This document shows positions 1 through 6,969 of a DNA stretch of 9,945 nt, one piece after another; within the stretch, counting starts at the first letter, position 1; each line of letters begins with the position of its first letter. The notes beneath the pieces were generated by a model. The model did no database searches. It was not told the DNA's origin and worked only from the letters and a program-made list of their open reading frames with translations. The stretch lies in the NCBI GenBank assembly GCA_937895775.1, contig CALBLD010000227.1, positions 1 to 9,945 of the forward strand. Direction: 5' to 3'. The stretch comes from an uncultured Clostridia bacterium. GTDB lineage: Bacteria > Bacillota > Clostridia > Oscillospirales > CAG-272. The translations under genes were made by a program, and so were the position numbers.

Positions 1-47
1 GCGGCGTGCAGACAACGCAAACCCGTCACCCGCCTCTGTCACTCTAC

Positions 48-76
48 ATTATACACGGTTTTTGCCGATTTGTAAA
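48..76 (-). promoter_or_regulatory. Sigma-A-type promoter for a gene beyond the left edge
   Basis: On the minus strand a TTTACA -35 box (71-76) and a perfect TATAAT -10 box (48-53) are separated by exactly 17 bp. The expected start is near position 41, reading off the left edge. No start codon with a ribosome binding site is visible in the remaining 40 bases, so the driven gene lies outside the window. It begins only 37 bp after the solute-binding protein stop, so the leftward gene probably has its own transcript. The spacer contains a short CGG/CCG inverted repeat that could be chance. Confidence 0.6.
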
Positions 77-113
77 CAGTTTTTTGAAAATATATAAAAT
101 TCCTACCCGGCTT

Positions 114-1394
114 TCAGTCACGACTGCGGCGCGTGCCTATGGCGAGAGCGAGGTCAAGCATTATTCTCGCATCGTTTGTGCGCATGTAGCCGTAGAGCGA
201 TTTGCGCAGATCAATCTTCGCTTCGTCGCAGGTTGCGGCGCAGAGTGCAGACATCACCTGTACCGAACGCTCGGAGATCGCAGCGTCCTTCGGAACGAGA
301 AAGAGCCATTTTTCCTCTCTGTTGTCGTATACGGTCGGATAGTCCGCCTTTTCGTCGGCGGTCGCAGACGGAATCGGGAGCAGTGACCATGCGTCGTTTG
401 TCCCCGCAAGCTCTGCCGCCTCGTCGATTCTGCCGATATAGAAGAGCGACTCGCCCTTTTTGAAGGTTTCCTTTGCGTTTTCCGTAATCAGTTTTTCGCC
501 GAGTCTTCCGGTGATGCCGTCGAGAATCGCCGACATTTCCTTGTCGGGTTTTGAGAGACTTCCGTCTTTTGCAAATATTTCGCTGTAAGTTCTTCCGTAT
601 ATCGACTGTATCAGATAGGAGAGCGGGATATCGCTTGCCAGCGAGCCTTTTTCGGCGAGCGAAACAAGGCTGTCAAGCTCCCATTTTCCGTTTTTGCAGA
701 GCGAAAACAGATCGCCCGCACCGACCGAGTCGGCGAGTTTTTTGTTGTAATAGACGCAGAGGGTCGCCTCGGGAGGGCAGAGTGCGTCGCCGTAGACGGC
801 AAAGCAGTCGACCCCGTTGTAAAAATCGGTGACCGAGCTGTCGAAAAAGTATGCCGTGCGGTCGAAAAAGGCGGTTCTTGACAGATTCAGAACCAGTTTT
901 TCGGAGATGAGCGTTTCCGCAAGCGATGCGGGAACGACCAACAGATCGGCGGTATATGCGTAGTTTTTGATGTTTTCGGCAAGGGTAGGGACAAGCTTGT
1001 CGTAATCCAGCGTGAAAGGCGCGATCTTCAGATTGTATTTGTCGGATACCGCCGAGATACGCGCCGCCGCCGACGCATATGTCGCCATGTCCTCGGTCTG
1101 CCAGATCGGATTTTTTCCGATGTTGTCCGATGTCACGGTTGCGATGAGAAAAATATCTCCCTCGCAGTCGGTATCGGCAAGCTGATCGAGCGCGGTCTTC
1201 GGGTCAAGACCCGCCGCGGGCGTGTAATAGGTCACGTCTGCCGAGCTGACCGGCACCTTTGTGACGGTCGCGGACGGAGCCGATGTCGGAGCGGTGTCCC
1301 CCGATATCCGTATGTCTCTGACAAAGGCGGAGCATGAGGTCAGCACGGTTGTCAGTGCGAGAGCCGCCGAAGCGACCGACAGCAATTTTTTCAC
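114..1394 (-). CDS. Extracellular solute-binding lipoprotein, ABC transporter family 1-like
   Basis: This 426-residue protein is probably the ligand-capturing lipoprotein of a carbohydrate-type ABC importer, anchored outside the membrane. Residues 1-21 form a lipoprotein signal peptide: a KK start, a hydrophobic run, and an LTSC lipobox with acylated Cys21. A Thr/Ser/Pro-rich linker follows (about 34-50). The body has hallmarks I associate with family 1 sugar-binding proteins: a VYYNKKL strand-helix (about 214-220), a GKWELDSL helix near 236, a LLPIPSA segment near 338, and a helical C-terminus ending in the YMRTNDARIMLDLAL region. Length fits the usual 400-450. The start is GTG at 1394, chosen because AAGGAGGAG lies 7 bases upstream and the signal peptide begins there. 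No permease or ATPase gene is visible on either side, so it is an orphan here. The ligand cannot be told from sequence. The signal peptide is firm; the family call is from recalled motifs. Confidence 0.78.
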   Translation of the reverse strand: MKKLLSVASAALALTTVLTSCSAFVRDIRISGDTAPTSAPSATVTKVPVSSADVTYYTPAAGLDPKTALDQLADTDCEGDIFLIATVTSDNIGKNPIWQTEDMATYASAAARISAVSDKYNLKIAPFTLDYDKLVPTLAENIKNYAYTADLLVVPASLAETLISEKLVLNLSRTAFFDRTAYFFDSSVTDFYNGVDCFAVYGDALCPPEATLCVYYNKKLADSVGAGDLFSLCKNGKWELDSLVSLAEKGSLASDIPLSYLIQSIYGRTYSEIFAKDGSLSKPDKEMSAILDGITGRLGEKLITENAKETFKKGESLFYIGRIDEAAELAGTNDAWSLLPIPSATADEKADYPTVYDNREEKWLFLVPKDAAISERSVQVMSALCAATCDEAKIDLRKSLYGYMRTNDARIMLDLALAIGTRRSRD

Positions 1395-1401
1395 CCGTAT
1401 A

Positions 1402-1410
1402 CTCCTCCTT
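1402..1410 (-). promoter_or_regulatory. Strong ribosome binding site fixing a GTG start
   Basis: Read on the minus strand this is AAGGAGGAG, with 7 bases to the GTG codon at 1394-1392. It is near-perfect complementarity to the 16S rRNA 3' end. It is the reason for accepting GTG as the start of the solute-binding lipoprotein, whose KKLLS signal peptide begins immediately after. Confidence 0.85.
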
Positions 1411-1440
1411 TCATAATATACAGTATAAACCGATGATTAC

Positions 1441-1469
1441 AGTATAGATGTAAAATATGAACAAATCAA
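1441..1469 (-). promoter_or_regulatory. Candidate promoter of the solute-binding lipoprotein
   Basis: On the minus strand TTGATT (1464-1469) and TATACT (1441-1446) are spaced 17 bp apart, giving a predicted start near 1434 and a leader of about 40 bases. The site lies in the 98-bp gap between the two lipoprotein genes, just past the stop of the upstream one. The two genes may therefore be transcribed separately although they point the same way. I saw no terminator hairpin in the gap, so read-through is also possible. A second TATACT lies at 1422-1427 without a good -35 box. Confidence 0.5.
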
Positions 1470-1492
1470 GCGGTAAAGATGAAAGAATCCGC

Positions 1493-1921
1493 TTATTCCC
1501 CACGTTCGGGAGTGAATACGCGCTCGTTACCCGATATGTCGGTCAAAATCAGCATCTTGCCGCCGTCAAGCAGGAAGCGGTATTCCTCGCTTTTTCCGCC
1601 GACAGTTATCCTGATGCGGTCGCCGTCGGTTGTGTAGCTTCCCGATTTTTCGGTCTTTTGTCCGACCGGACTTTCGCGCGTGAAGAATATACAGCTTCCG
1701 ACACCGTCCTCGGGTTTTCCGAAAACGTATCCGCAAAGCTCCTCGGGGCAGAACCAGCTTCCCTCGGGAGTCTGCGGGCGATCCGGCTCGCGGCTTTCGG
1801 GGGTCAGTCCGGAGACGTCGCCGGAGTCGAATCCCTTTCTGCACGAGCAGAGGCAGAGCAGGGCACATATTATTGCAAGCACGACCGCCGGGGTGCGGCG
1901 TGCGAAAGATCTTTTTTTCAT
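1493..1921 (-). CDS. Small lipoprotein with lipocalin/DUF5640-like beta-rich domain
   Basis: This 142-residue protein starts with a basic N-terminus (KKRSFARR) and a hydrophobic stretch at about 11-24. An LCSC lipobox follows, placing the acylated cysteine at residue 27. A short polar Pro/Ser/Glu linker (about 28-52) leads to a GSWFCPEE strand, then YVF, GSCIFFTR, GSYTTDGDRIRITV, EEYRFLLDGGKMLILTD and a final RVFTPERG segment. Alternating beta strands in the order G-S-W, then G-S-Y-x-x-x-G-D-x-I-x-I, then a D-G-x-x-L-x-L-x-D hairpin, resemble DUF5640 and related lipocalin-like domains of Firmicutes secreted proteins. The function of these is unknown. The start is ATG at 1921, with AAAGGA 12 bases upstream, a slightly long spacing. 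Cysteines at 58 and 63 and near 77 lie in the mature part. It sits just upstream of the solute-binding lipoprotein on the same strand, and a functional link is only an inference. Surface lipoprotein is well supported; the domain name is tentative. Confidence 0.72.
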   Translation of the reverse strand: MKKRSFARRTPAVVLAIICALLCLCSCRKGFDSGDVSGLTPESREPDRPQTPEGSWFCPEELCGYVFGKPEDGVGSCIFFTRESPVGQKTEKSGSYTTDGDRIRITVGGKSEEYRFLLDGGKMLILTDISGNERVFTPERGE

Positions 1922-1960
1922 AACGGATGTTTGTCCTTTCGGCTTTTGTCACTGTACACA

Positions 1961-1990
1961 ATTTTACATCAAAATACGGGCGTATGTCAA
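1961..1990 (-). promoter_or_regulatory. Promoter of the small lipoprotein gene
   Basis: On the minus strand a perfect TTGACA (1985-1990) is followed after 18 bp by TAAAAT (1961-1966), with TG directly before the -10 box. The predicted start is near 1954, which leaves a leader of roughly 33 bases to the ATG at 1921. It lies back to back with the asnS promoter in the same intergenic region. Confidence 0.65.
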
Positions 1991-2060
1991 GCATTTTTTC
2001 TCCCACGTGCGAAAATTTACGAAAAATCTTGTTTTTTTTCAAAAAAATCAGAAAAAAGAC

Positions 2061-2089
2061 TTGTATTTGAGGGGAAAACAATGTATAAT
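2061..2089 (+). promoter_or_regulatory. Promoter of asnS and the downstream aminotransferase
   Basis: A perfect TATAAT -10 box (2084-2089) has TG directly before it and a weak TTGTAT -35 box (2061-2066) 17 bp upstream. An A/T-rich tract of T and A runs (about 2028-2057) precedes it and could act as an UP element. The predicted start near 2096 gives a leader of only about 36 bases, too short for a T-box or other riboswitch. The ribosome binding site is GAAAGGAA at 2115-2122. Confidence 0.6.
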
Positions 2090-2131
2090 ATATGAATAAT
2101 TCAGTGAGAGTACCGAAAGGAACACTTAAAA

Positions 2132-3526
2132 ATGGAACGAACCGAAATCAGATCGATCATTGGAGATCCAGCGGCATATGCGGGAAAAAAGATCACCGTC
2201 TGCGGATGGGCGAGAACGATAAGGGCGTCAAACGCCTTCGGATTCATTGAACTCAATGACGGCTCCTGCTTCAAAAATCTTCAGGTGGTTTTTGAGGATT
2301 CGAAAATAGATAATTACAAAACGATTGCAAAACAGAATGTCGGCGCCGCTCTCTCGGTCGAGGGCGAGCTGGTGCTGACCCCCGAGGCAAAGCAGCCGTT
2401 TGAGCTGAAGGCGGACAAAGTTTGTGTCGAGGGTGCGTCCGCTCCCGATTATCCGATGCAGAAGAAGGGTCAGTCGCTTGAATTTCTGCGCACAAAGCCG
2501 CATCTGCGTCCCCGCACCAACCTTTTCTCGGCGGTTTTCCGCGTGCGTTCGGTCGCGGCACAGCTTCTTCATAAATTCTTCCACGACAACGGATTTGTAT
2601 ATGTCCACACCCCGCTGATAACCACGAGCGACTGCGAGGGAGCGGGCGACATGTTCAAGGTCACAACCCTTGATCTTGAAAACGTCCCGAAAAACGAGGA
2701 CGGCAGCGTCGATTATTCGAAGGATTTCTTCTGCAAGGCGGCAAACCTGACCGTTTCGGGACAGTTGAACGTCGAATCGTTCGCAATGGCGTTCGGCAAG
2801 GTCTACACTTTCGGTCCGACTTTCAGAGCCGAGCGTTCGAACACGCCGCGTCACGCCGCCGAATTCTGGATGCTTGAGCCGGAGATCGCCTTTGCCGATC
2901 TTGACGACGACATGAAGCTTGCCGAGGCAATGCTCAAATATGTCATATCCGGACTGCTTGACGAATGTCGTGACGAGCTTGAATTTTTCAATCTGCGTGT
3001 AGACAAGGGTCTTATCGAACGTCTTGAATCGATAGTAAACTCGGATTTTGCGGTTTGCACCTACGAACATGCGGTCGAACTGCTCAAAGAGAGCGGAGAA
3101 AAGTTCGAATACCCGATCGGCTGGGGAGAGGATCTCCAGACCGAACACGAAAGATATCTTACCGAGAAAGTCTACAAACGTCCGGTATTCGTGACCAACT
3201 GGCCGCGCGAGATAAAGGCGTTCTATATGCGTCTGAACGACGACAACAAAACGGTTGCGGCAGTCGATCTGCTTGTACCCGGTGTCGGCGAGCTGATCGG
3301 AGGTTCACAGCGCGAGGAGCGTCCCGACTATCTGGATGCCGCATTCGAACGCTTCGGTCTTGACAAGGAGACCTACGGCTGGTATGCCGAGCTTCGCAGA
3401 TACGGCGGAACGAAGCATGCGGGCTTCGGTCTCGGCTTCGAAAGACTTGTAATGTATGTCACCGGCATGTCGAACATACGCGACGTCGAGGCGTTCCCGA
3501 GAACAACCGGCAACGCCGAATTCTGA
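2132..3526 (+). CDS. asnS: Asparagine--tRNA ligase (AsnRS)
   Basis: This cytoplasmic class IIb aminoacyl-tRNA synthetase uses ATP to attach asparagine to tRNA-Asn. The 464 residues match the usual bacterial AsnRS length. Residues about 18-100 form the N-terminal OB-fold that binds the anticodon (ITVCGWARTIRASN, then ELNDGS). Motif 1 lies around 141-163 (FFHDNGFVYVHTPLI), followed by the EGAGDMFKVTTLD loop near 169. Motif 2 is FRAERSNTPRHAAEFWMLE at 231-249; its SNTPRHAAEF wording is what separates AsnRS from AspRS. Motif 3 is GFGLGFERLVMYVTGM from 431, ending in the RDVEAFPRT tail. All class II signatures are present and nothing is truncated. The start is ATG with GAAAGGAA ending 9 bases upstream. 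The gene is followed after 127 bp by an aspartate aminotransferase-like gene with no convincing terminator between, so the two are probably co-transcribed from the promoter at 2061-2089. Confidence 0.97.
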   Translation: MERTEIRSIIGDPAAYAGKKITVCGWARTIRASNAFGFIELNDGSCFKNLQVVFEDSKIDNYKTIAKQNVGAALSVEGELVLTPEAKQPFELKADKVCVEGASAPDYPMQKKGQSLEFLRTKPHLRPRTNLFSAVFRVRSVAAQLLHKFFHDNGFVYVHTPLITTSDCEGAGDMFKVTTLDLENVPKNEDGSVDYSKDFFCKAANLTVSGQLNVESFAMAFGKVYTFGPTFRAERSNTPRHAAEFWMLEPEIAFADLDDDMKLAEAMLKYVISGLLDECRDELEFFNLRVDKGLIERLESIVNSDFAVCTYEHAVELLKESGEKFEYPIGWGEDLQTEHERYLTEKVYKRPVFVTNWPREIKAFYMRLNDDNKTVAAVDLLVPGVGELIGGSQREERPDYLDAAFERFGLDKETYGWYAELRRYGGTKHAGFGLGFERLVMYVTGMSNIRDVEAFPRTTGNAEF

Positions 3527-3597
3527 TAAAAACGATTCTCTTACCGATTTAGCAATATATCCTTTAAACAAGCCTATATCTGTACGGAAAGGAGCAT

Positions 3598-3614
3598 GCG
3601 GACCGCAGGTCCGC
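3598..3614 (+). other. Perfect GC-rich inverted repeat in the asnS-aminotransferase gap
   Basis: GCGGACC (3598-3604) and GGTCCGC (3608-3614) are perfect complements around a GCA loop, giving a stable 7-bp hairpin in RNA. No T tract follows, so it is not an intrinsic terminator. It lies between a purine-rich AAAGGAG (3588-3594) and the real aminotransferase ribosome binding site at 3637-3644. It may be an mRNA processing or stability element or a protein-binding palindrome; the role is not visible from sequence. Confidence 0.55.
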
Positions 3615-3653
3615 CCGAACATCAACCACCAAAGTCGAAAGGAATGAATTATT

Positions 3654-4952
3654 ATGTTGTATACGGCTCTGTCAAAGAGTGAAGCTTTAAAAGAACTTGC
3701 CCTGCAAAGGGAGAAATACGGAGAGTACCGCAAAATGGGACTTTCTCTTGACATGTCGAGAGGAAAACCCGACAGAGAGCAGCTTGAGCTGTCCGACGGT
3801 ATGCTCACCGTGCTTTCCACCCCCGATCAGTGCAGACCCGAGACGCTCGGCGGTCAGGATATGCGGAATTACGGCGTACTTGACGGAATCCCGGCGGCGA
3901 AGGAGCTTCTTGCCGATATTCTTGAAGTGCCGCCCGTGAACGTCATCGTCTGCGGGAACTCGTCGCTCAACATAATGTACGACACGGTGGTCCGCTGTAT
4001 GCTCTTCGGCTCGTCGCCCGAGACGGAGCCGTGGATAAAGCAAGGGAAGATCAAATTTCTCTGTCCGGTTCCCGGATATGACCGCCATTTCATGATCTGT
4101 CAGTCGCTCGGCATCGAAATGATAAACATACCGATGAACGACGACGGTCCGGACATGGATATGGTCGAGGAATATGTCGCCGCAGACCCGCAGATCAAGG
4201 GTATATGGTGCGTGCCGAAATATTCGAACCCGGGCGGCGTGGTCTATTCGGATGAGGTGGTGCGCAGATTTGCACGTCTGCGTCCGGCGGCAAACGATTT
4301 CCGCATTTTCTGGGACAACGCATACGCCGTCCACGGGCTTTACGACACGGAAGACAAACTTCTGAACATAGTTGACGAGGTCGAAAAGGCGGGAAATCCG
4401 CATATGGTCTACGAATTTGCATCGACATCGAAGATAACCTTCCCGGGTTCGGGAATCGGATGCATCGCGGCATCGACGGTCAATCTGAACTACATACGTT
4501 CGCTGATGACCGTGCAGACTATCGGTCACGACAAGCTGAACATGCTCCGTCACGTCCTCTTCTTCAACGGACCGGAGGGGGTGCGCGATCATATGAAGAA
4601 GCATGCCGCCATACTGCGTCCCAAGTTTGAGGCGTTTGAGGAGGCATTTGACGGCGAGCTTTCGGGAACCGGAGTCGCAAAATGGTCAAAGCCGCGCGGA
4701 GGCTACTTCATCAGTTTCGATATGCAGATAGGCTCGGCAAAACGGGTGTGGAATCTTATGAACGACTGCGGGGTGCGGATGACAAACGCGGGTGCGACCT
4801 ATCCCTACGGAATCGATCCCAACGATTCGAATCTGCGTATCGCGCCCTCTTATCCGCCGGTGTCCGAGATAAAGATCGCGGCAGGGGTACTCATCTGCTG
4901 TGCAAAGATCGCCGCACTTGAGGAGATACTCGGTGCGGACGCCGATGCGTAA
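3654..4952 (+). CDS. PLP-dependent aspartate aminotransferase, subgroup Ic-like
   Basis: This 432-residue fold-type I aminotransferase belongs, as far as I can judge, to the Asp_aminotransf/MocR-like group (PF12897), which includes the subgroup Ic aspartate aminotransferase of Corynebacterium. Such enzymes exchange the amino group between aspartate and 2-oxoglutarate. Visible features are the N-terminal LSLDMSRGKPD substrate segment (about 30-40), YGVLDGIPAAKELLADIL (73-90), and GNSSLNIMYD cofactor-phosphate region (101-110). YSNPGG has Asn192, WDNAY has Asp221 and Tyr224, STSKITFPGSGIG has the Schiff-base Lys260, and LRIAPSYPP has the carboxylate-binding Arg395. The set looks complete. The start is ATG at 3654 with GAAAGGAA ending 9 bases upstream. 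Another ATG at 3644 is out of frame. No convincing promoter lies in the 127-bp gap behind asnS, which suggests one operon. Aspartate specificity is inferred from the family and from the asnS pairing; alanine or another amino acid remains possible. Confidence 0.87.
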   Translation: MLYTALSKSEALKELALQREKYGEYRKMGLSLDMSRGKPDREQLELSDGMLTVLSTPDQCRPETLGGQDMRNYGVLDGIPAAKELLADILEVPPVNVIVCGNSSLNIMYDTVVRCMLFGSSPETEPWIKQGKIKFLCPVPGYDRHFMICQSLGIEMINIPMNDDGPDMDMVEEYVAADPQIKGIWCVPKYSNPGGVVYSDEVVRRFARLRPAANDFRIFWDNAYAVHGLYDTEDKLLNIVDEVEKAGNPHMVYEFASTSKITFPGSGIGCIAASTVNLNYIRSLMTVQTIGHDKLNMLRHVLFFNGPEGVRDHMKKHAAILRPKFEAFEEAFDGELSGTGVAKWSKPRGGYFISFDMQIGSAKRVWNLMNDCGVRMTNAGATYPYGIDPNDSNLRIAPSYPPVSEIKIAAGVLICCAKIAALEEILGADADA

Positions 4953-4974
4953 AACTTTCTGATCTGTAATTTGT

Positions 4975-5000
4975 TCGGCGGCACATTGTGCCGCCGATTT
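4975..5000 (+). terminator. Possible weak terminator after the aminotransferase gene
   Basis: TCGGCGGCAC (4975-4984) and GTGCCGCCGA (4988-4997) form a perfect 10-bp stem with an ATT loop, 22 bases after the aminotransferase stop. The stem is strong but only three T follow before GAAAT, so termination may be partial. It could equally be an RNA processing or stability hairpin inside a longer transcript reaching mnmG. No strong promoter follows it before mnmG. Confidence 0.45.
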
Positions 5001-5023
5001 GAAATCCTGCATAATAATTTCGG

Positions 5024-5028
5024 AAGGA
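5024..5028 (+). promoter_or_regulatory. Ribosome binding site that decides the mnmG start
   Basis: AAGGA (within GGAAGGA, 5022-5028) stands 9 bases before ATG at 5038. The reading frame is open back to a TTG at 4999, but that codon abuts the hairpin and has no ribosome binding site, whereas 5038 is well placed. The family's N-terminal FAD-binding strand also begins shortly after 5038. Confidence 0.85.
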
Positions 5029-5037
5029 ATATTTGAT

Positions 5038-6969
5038 ATGATTACATACAAGGCGGGAGACTGCGACGTTGCCGTCGTCGGCGCGGGACATGCCGGAATA
5101 GAAGCGGCACTTGCCTGCGCAAGGCTCGGGCTTGACACGATGCTCTTTACGCTGTCGCTTGACGCTGTCGGCAACATGCCCTGCAATCCCGCGATAGGCG
5201 GAACCGGCAAGGGGCATCTTGTTTACGAGATCGACGCGCTCGGCGGCGAAATGGGATATGCCGCCGACAGGGTCACCCTTCAGTCGCGGATACTCAATCC
5301 CGGCAAGGGAGCAGCCGTCCACTCAAAGCGGGTGCAGGCGGATCGCATGGCTTACCGCACATATATGAAAAGCCTGCTTGAACGGACGGCAAATCTCAGT
5401 CTTAGGCAGGCGCAGGTGACCGATATCAATTTTGAGGACATCGGAAACGGCAGAAAGCGTGCGGTCGGGGTCACCACATCGCTCGGGGCGGTGTTCGGAG
5501 CAAAAGCCGTGATAATCGCAACCGGCACATACCTGGCAAGCCGCACGATCACAGGGGAAGCGATCGAGATCGCAGGTCCGGACGGCATGACCTCGGCGGG
5601 GAAGCTGCCCGAGAGTCTTGCGCGCACCGGGATGAGGCTCATGCGCTTCAAGACAGGCACTCCGCCGCGCATACACGCCGATTCGATCGACTTTTCGAAG
5701 CTGGAGGTTCAGCACGGCGACAGCGAAATAATCCCCTTTTCGTCGCGCACTCCCGAGGACGCATTTGTCGGCATGAAGCAGATTGACTGCCACATCGCCT
5801 ATACAAACGGGAAAACACACGAAATAATCAGAAAAAATCTTGACCGCTCCCCCCTTTATTCGGGGGTAATCCACGGGACGGGACCGAGATACTGTCCGTC
5901 GATTGAGGACAAAGTGGTTCGTTTTGCCGACAAAACAAGGCATCAGCTTTTTGTCGAGCCGTGCGGAGCCGACACAAAGGAGATATATTTGCAGGGCTTT
6001 TCGTCCAGTCTGCCCGAAGAGGTGCAGACCGAAATGCTCCGTTCGATCGTCGGTTTTGAAAACGCACGGATCATGCGAACCGCTTATGCGATCGAGTACG
6101 ACTGCGCCGATCCGACGCAGATGTATGCAACCCTTGAGTTCAGGGATTTCGAATCGCTTTACGGGGCGGGACAGTTCAACGGAACCTCGGGTTATGAGGA
6201 AGCCGCCGCGCAGGGACTTATCGCGGGCATAAACGCCGCAATGAAGATAAAGGGCGGGGAGCCTGTCGCACTCACCCGCGACAGCTCGTATATCGGAACG
6301 CTTATCGACGATCTCGTCACCAAGGGAACATCCGAACCCTACCGCATAATGACCAGCCGGAGCGAGTACCGTCTGCTTCTGCGTCAGGACAATGCGGACG
6401 CGCGTCTGACACCGATCGGACACAGGGTCGGTCTTGTAGATGATGAGAGATACGAAAAATTCCTGAAGAAGCAGGAGCTTATACGCTCGGAGATAAGCCG
6501 TGCCGAGAGTACCTTTTTCTCTCCGTCGCAGGTGAACGGACTGCTTGTCGGAATGGGGCTTTCGCCCGCAGGAGGCGGTGTACGGCTTGCCGATCTGCTC
6601 CGCCGTCCGCAGATAGGCTGGAAGGATCTTGCGGGTATCGATGTCGGCAGATCGCCCGGGGTCACTGCCGCGATCGGCAGATCGGTCACGGTCGAGCTGA
6701 AATATGAGGGGTACATAAAGAGAGAGCTTGCCGAGGTCGCAAGAAACGCAAAGCTTGAAGCAAAGCGGCTCATACCGGGTACCGATTACACGAAGATAAC
6801 CGGACTGCGGATCGAGGCGGGGCAGAAGCTGACCGCAATGCAGCCGCTGAATGTCGGACAGGCGTCCCGCATATCGGGAGTTTCGCCCGCCGACATATCG
6901 GTACTGCTCGTCTGGCTGGCATCCGCCGACAGAGGACAGACCGAAAAAAAGGAGGACGGCAGAGAGTGA
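5038..6969 (+). CDS. mnmG: tRNA uridine-5-carboxymethylaminomethyl(34) synthesis enzyme MnmG (GidA)
   Basis: MnmG is the FAD-dependent partner of the GTPase MnmE. Together they build the cmnm5 or nm5 group on wobble uridine 34 of several tRNAs. From the ATG at 5038 the product is 643 residues, typical of the family. The N-terminal Rossmann fold carries the GAGHAG dinucleotide motif at 15-20. The CNPAIGGTGKGHL signature follows at 49-61, including Cys49, then ATGTYLASRTITGE near 161-174 and RFKTGTPPRIH at 203-213. YCPSIEDKV follows, with Cys286 in the position of the second conserved cysteine. SRSEYRLLLRQDNADARLTPIG at about 440-461 and the C-terminal LRIEAGQKL/QASRISGVSPADISVLL helices (about 590-625) are used for MnmE and tRNA contacts. 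All expected signatures are intact. The last bases overlap the rsmG start. Its usual partner gene mnmE is not in the window. Confidence 0.97.
   Translation: MITYKAGDCDVAVVGAGHAGIEAALACARLGLDTMLFTLSLDAVGNMPCNPAIGGTGKGHLVYEIDALGGEMGYAADRVTLQSRILNPGKGAAVHSKRVQADRMAYRTYMKSLLERTANLSLRQAQVTDINFEDIGNGRKRAVGVTTSLGAVFGAKAVIIATGTYLASRTITGEAIEIAGPDGMTSAGKLPESLARTGMRLMRFKTGTPPRIHADSIDFSKLEVQHGDSEIIPFSSRTPEDAFVGMKQIDCHIAYTNGKTHEIIRKNLDRSPLYSGVIHGTGPRYCPSIEDKVVRFADKTRHQLFVEPCGADTKEIYLQGFSSSLPEEVQTEMLRSIVGFENARIMRTAYAIEYDCADPTQMYATLEFRDFESLYGAGQFNGTSGYEEAAAQGLIAGINAAMKIKGGEPVALTRDSSYIGTLIDDLVTKGTSEPYRIMTSRSEYRLLLRQDNADARLTPIGHRVGLVDDERYEKFLKKQELIRSEISRAESTFFSPSQVNGLLVGMGLSPAGGGVRLADLLRRPQIGWKDLAGIDVGRSPGVTAAIGRSVTVELKYEGYIKRELAEVARNAKLEAKRLIPGTDYTKITGLRIEAGQKLTAMQPLNVGQASRISGVSPADISVLLVWLASADRGQTEKKEDGRE
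6949..6955 (+). promoter_or_regulatory. rsmG ribosome binding site inside the mnmG 3' end
   Basis: AAGGAGG lies within the last codons of mnmG, 10 bases before the GTG start of rsmG at 6966. Together with the GTGA start/stop overlap it supports translational coupling and the choice of GTG. Confidence 0.85.

Noticed and set aside
1457..2095. Plus-strand open frame of 212 codons across the small lipoprotein gene
   Set aside because: It lies antisense to a protein with a clear signal peptide and lipobox, runs through two promoters, and has no recognisable product.
2090..2131. Possible T-box riboswitch before asnS, as common for aminoacyl-tRNA synthetase genes in Firmicutes
   Set aside because: The predicted start leaves a leader of only about 36 bases, with no specifier stem, T-box sequence or terminator/antiterminator pair.
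2228..3148. Long minus-strand open frames opposite asnS and, similarly, opposite the aminotransferase (3687-4604) and mnmG (5323-6423)
   Set aside because: These are antisense shadows of well-supported genes in GC-moderate coding sequence, with no ribosome binding sites or recognisable domains.
4986..5015. Promoter for mnmG (TTGTGC, 18 bp, CATAAT)
   Set aside because: The -35 match is poor and lies in the hairpin loop, and the start would fall at the ribosome binding site.
4999..5037. TTG start at 4999 giving MnmG 13 extra residues
   Set aside because: It directly abuts the hairpin, has no ribosome binding site, and the extension does not look like the family; ATG 5038 with AAGGA 9 bases upstream is better.
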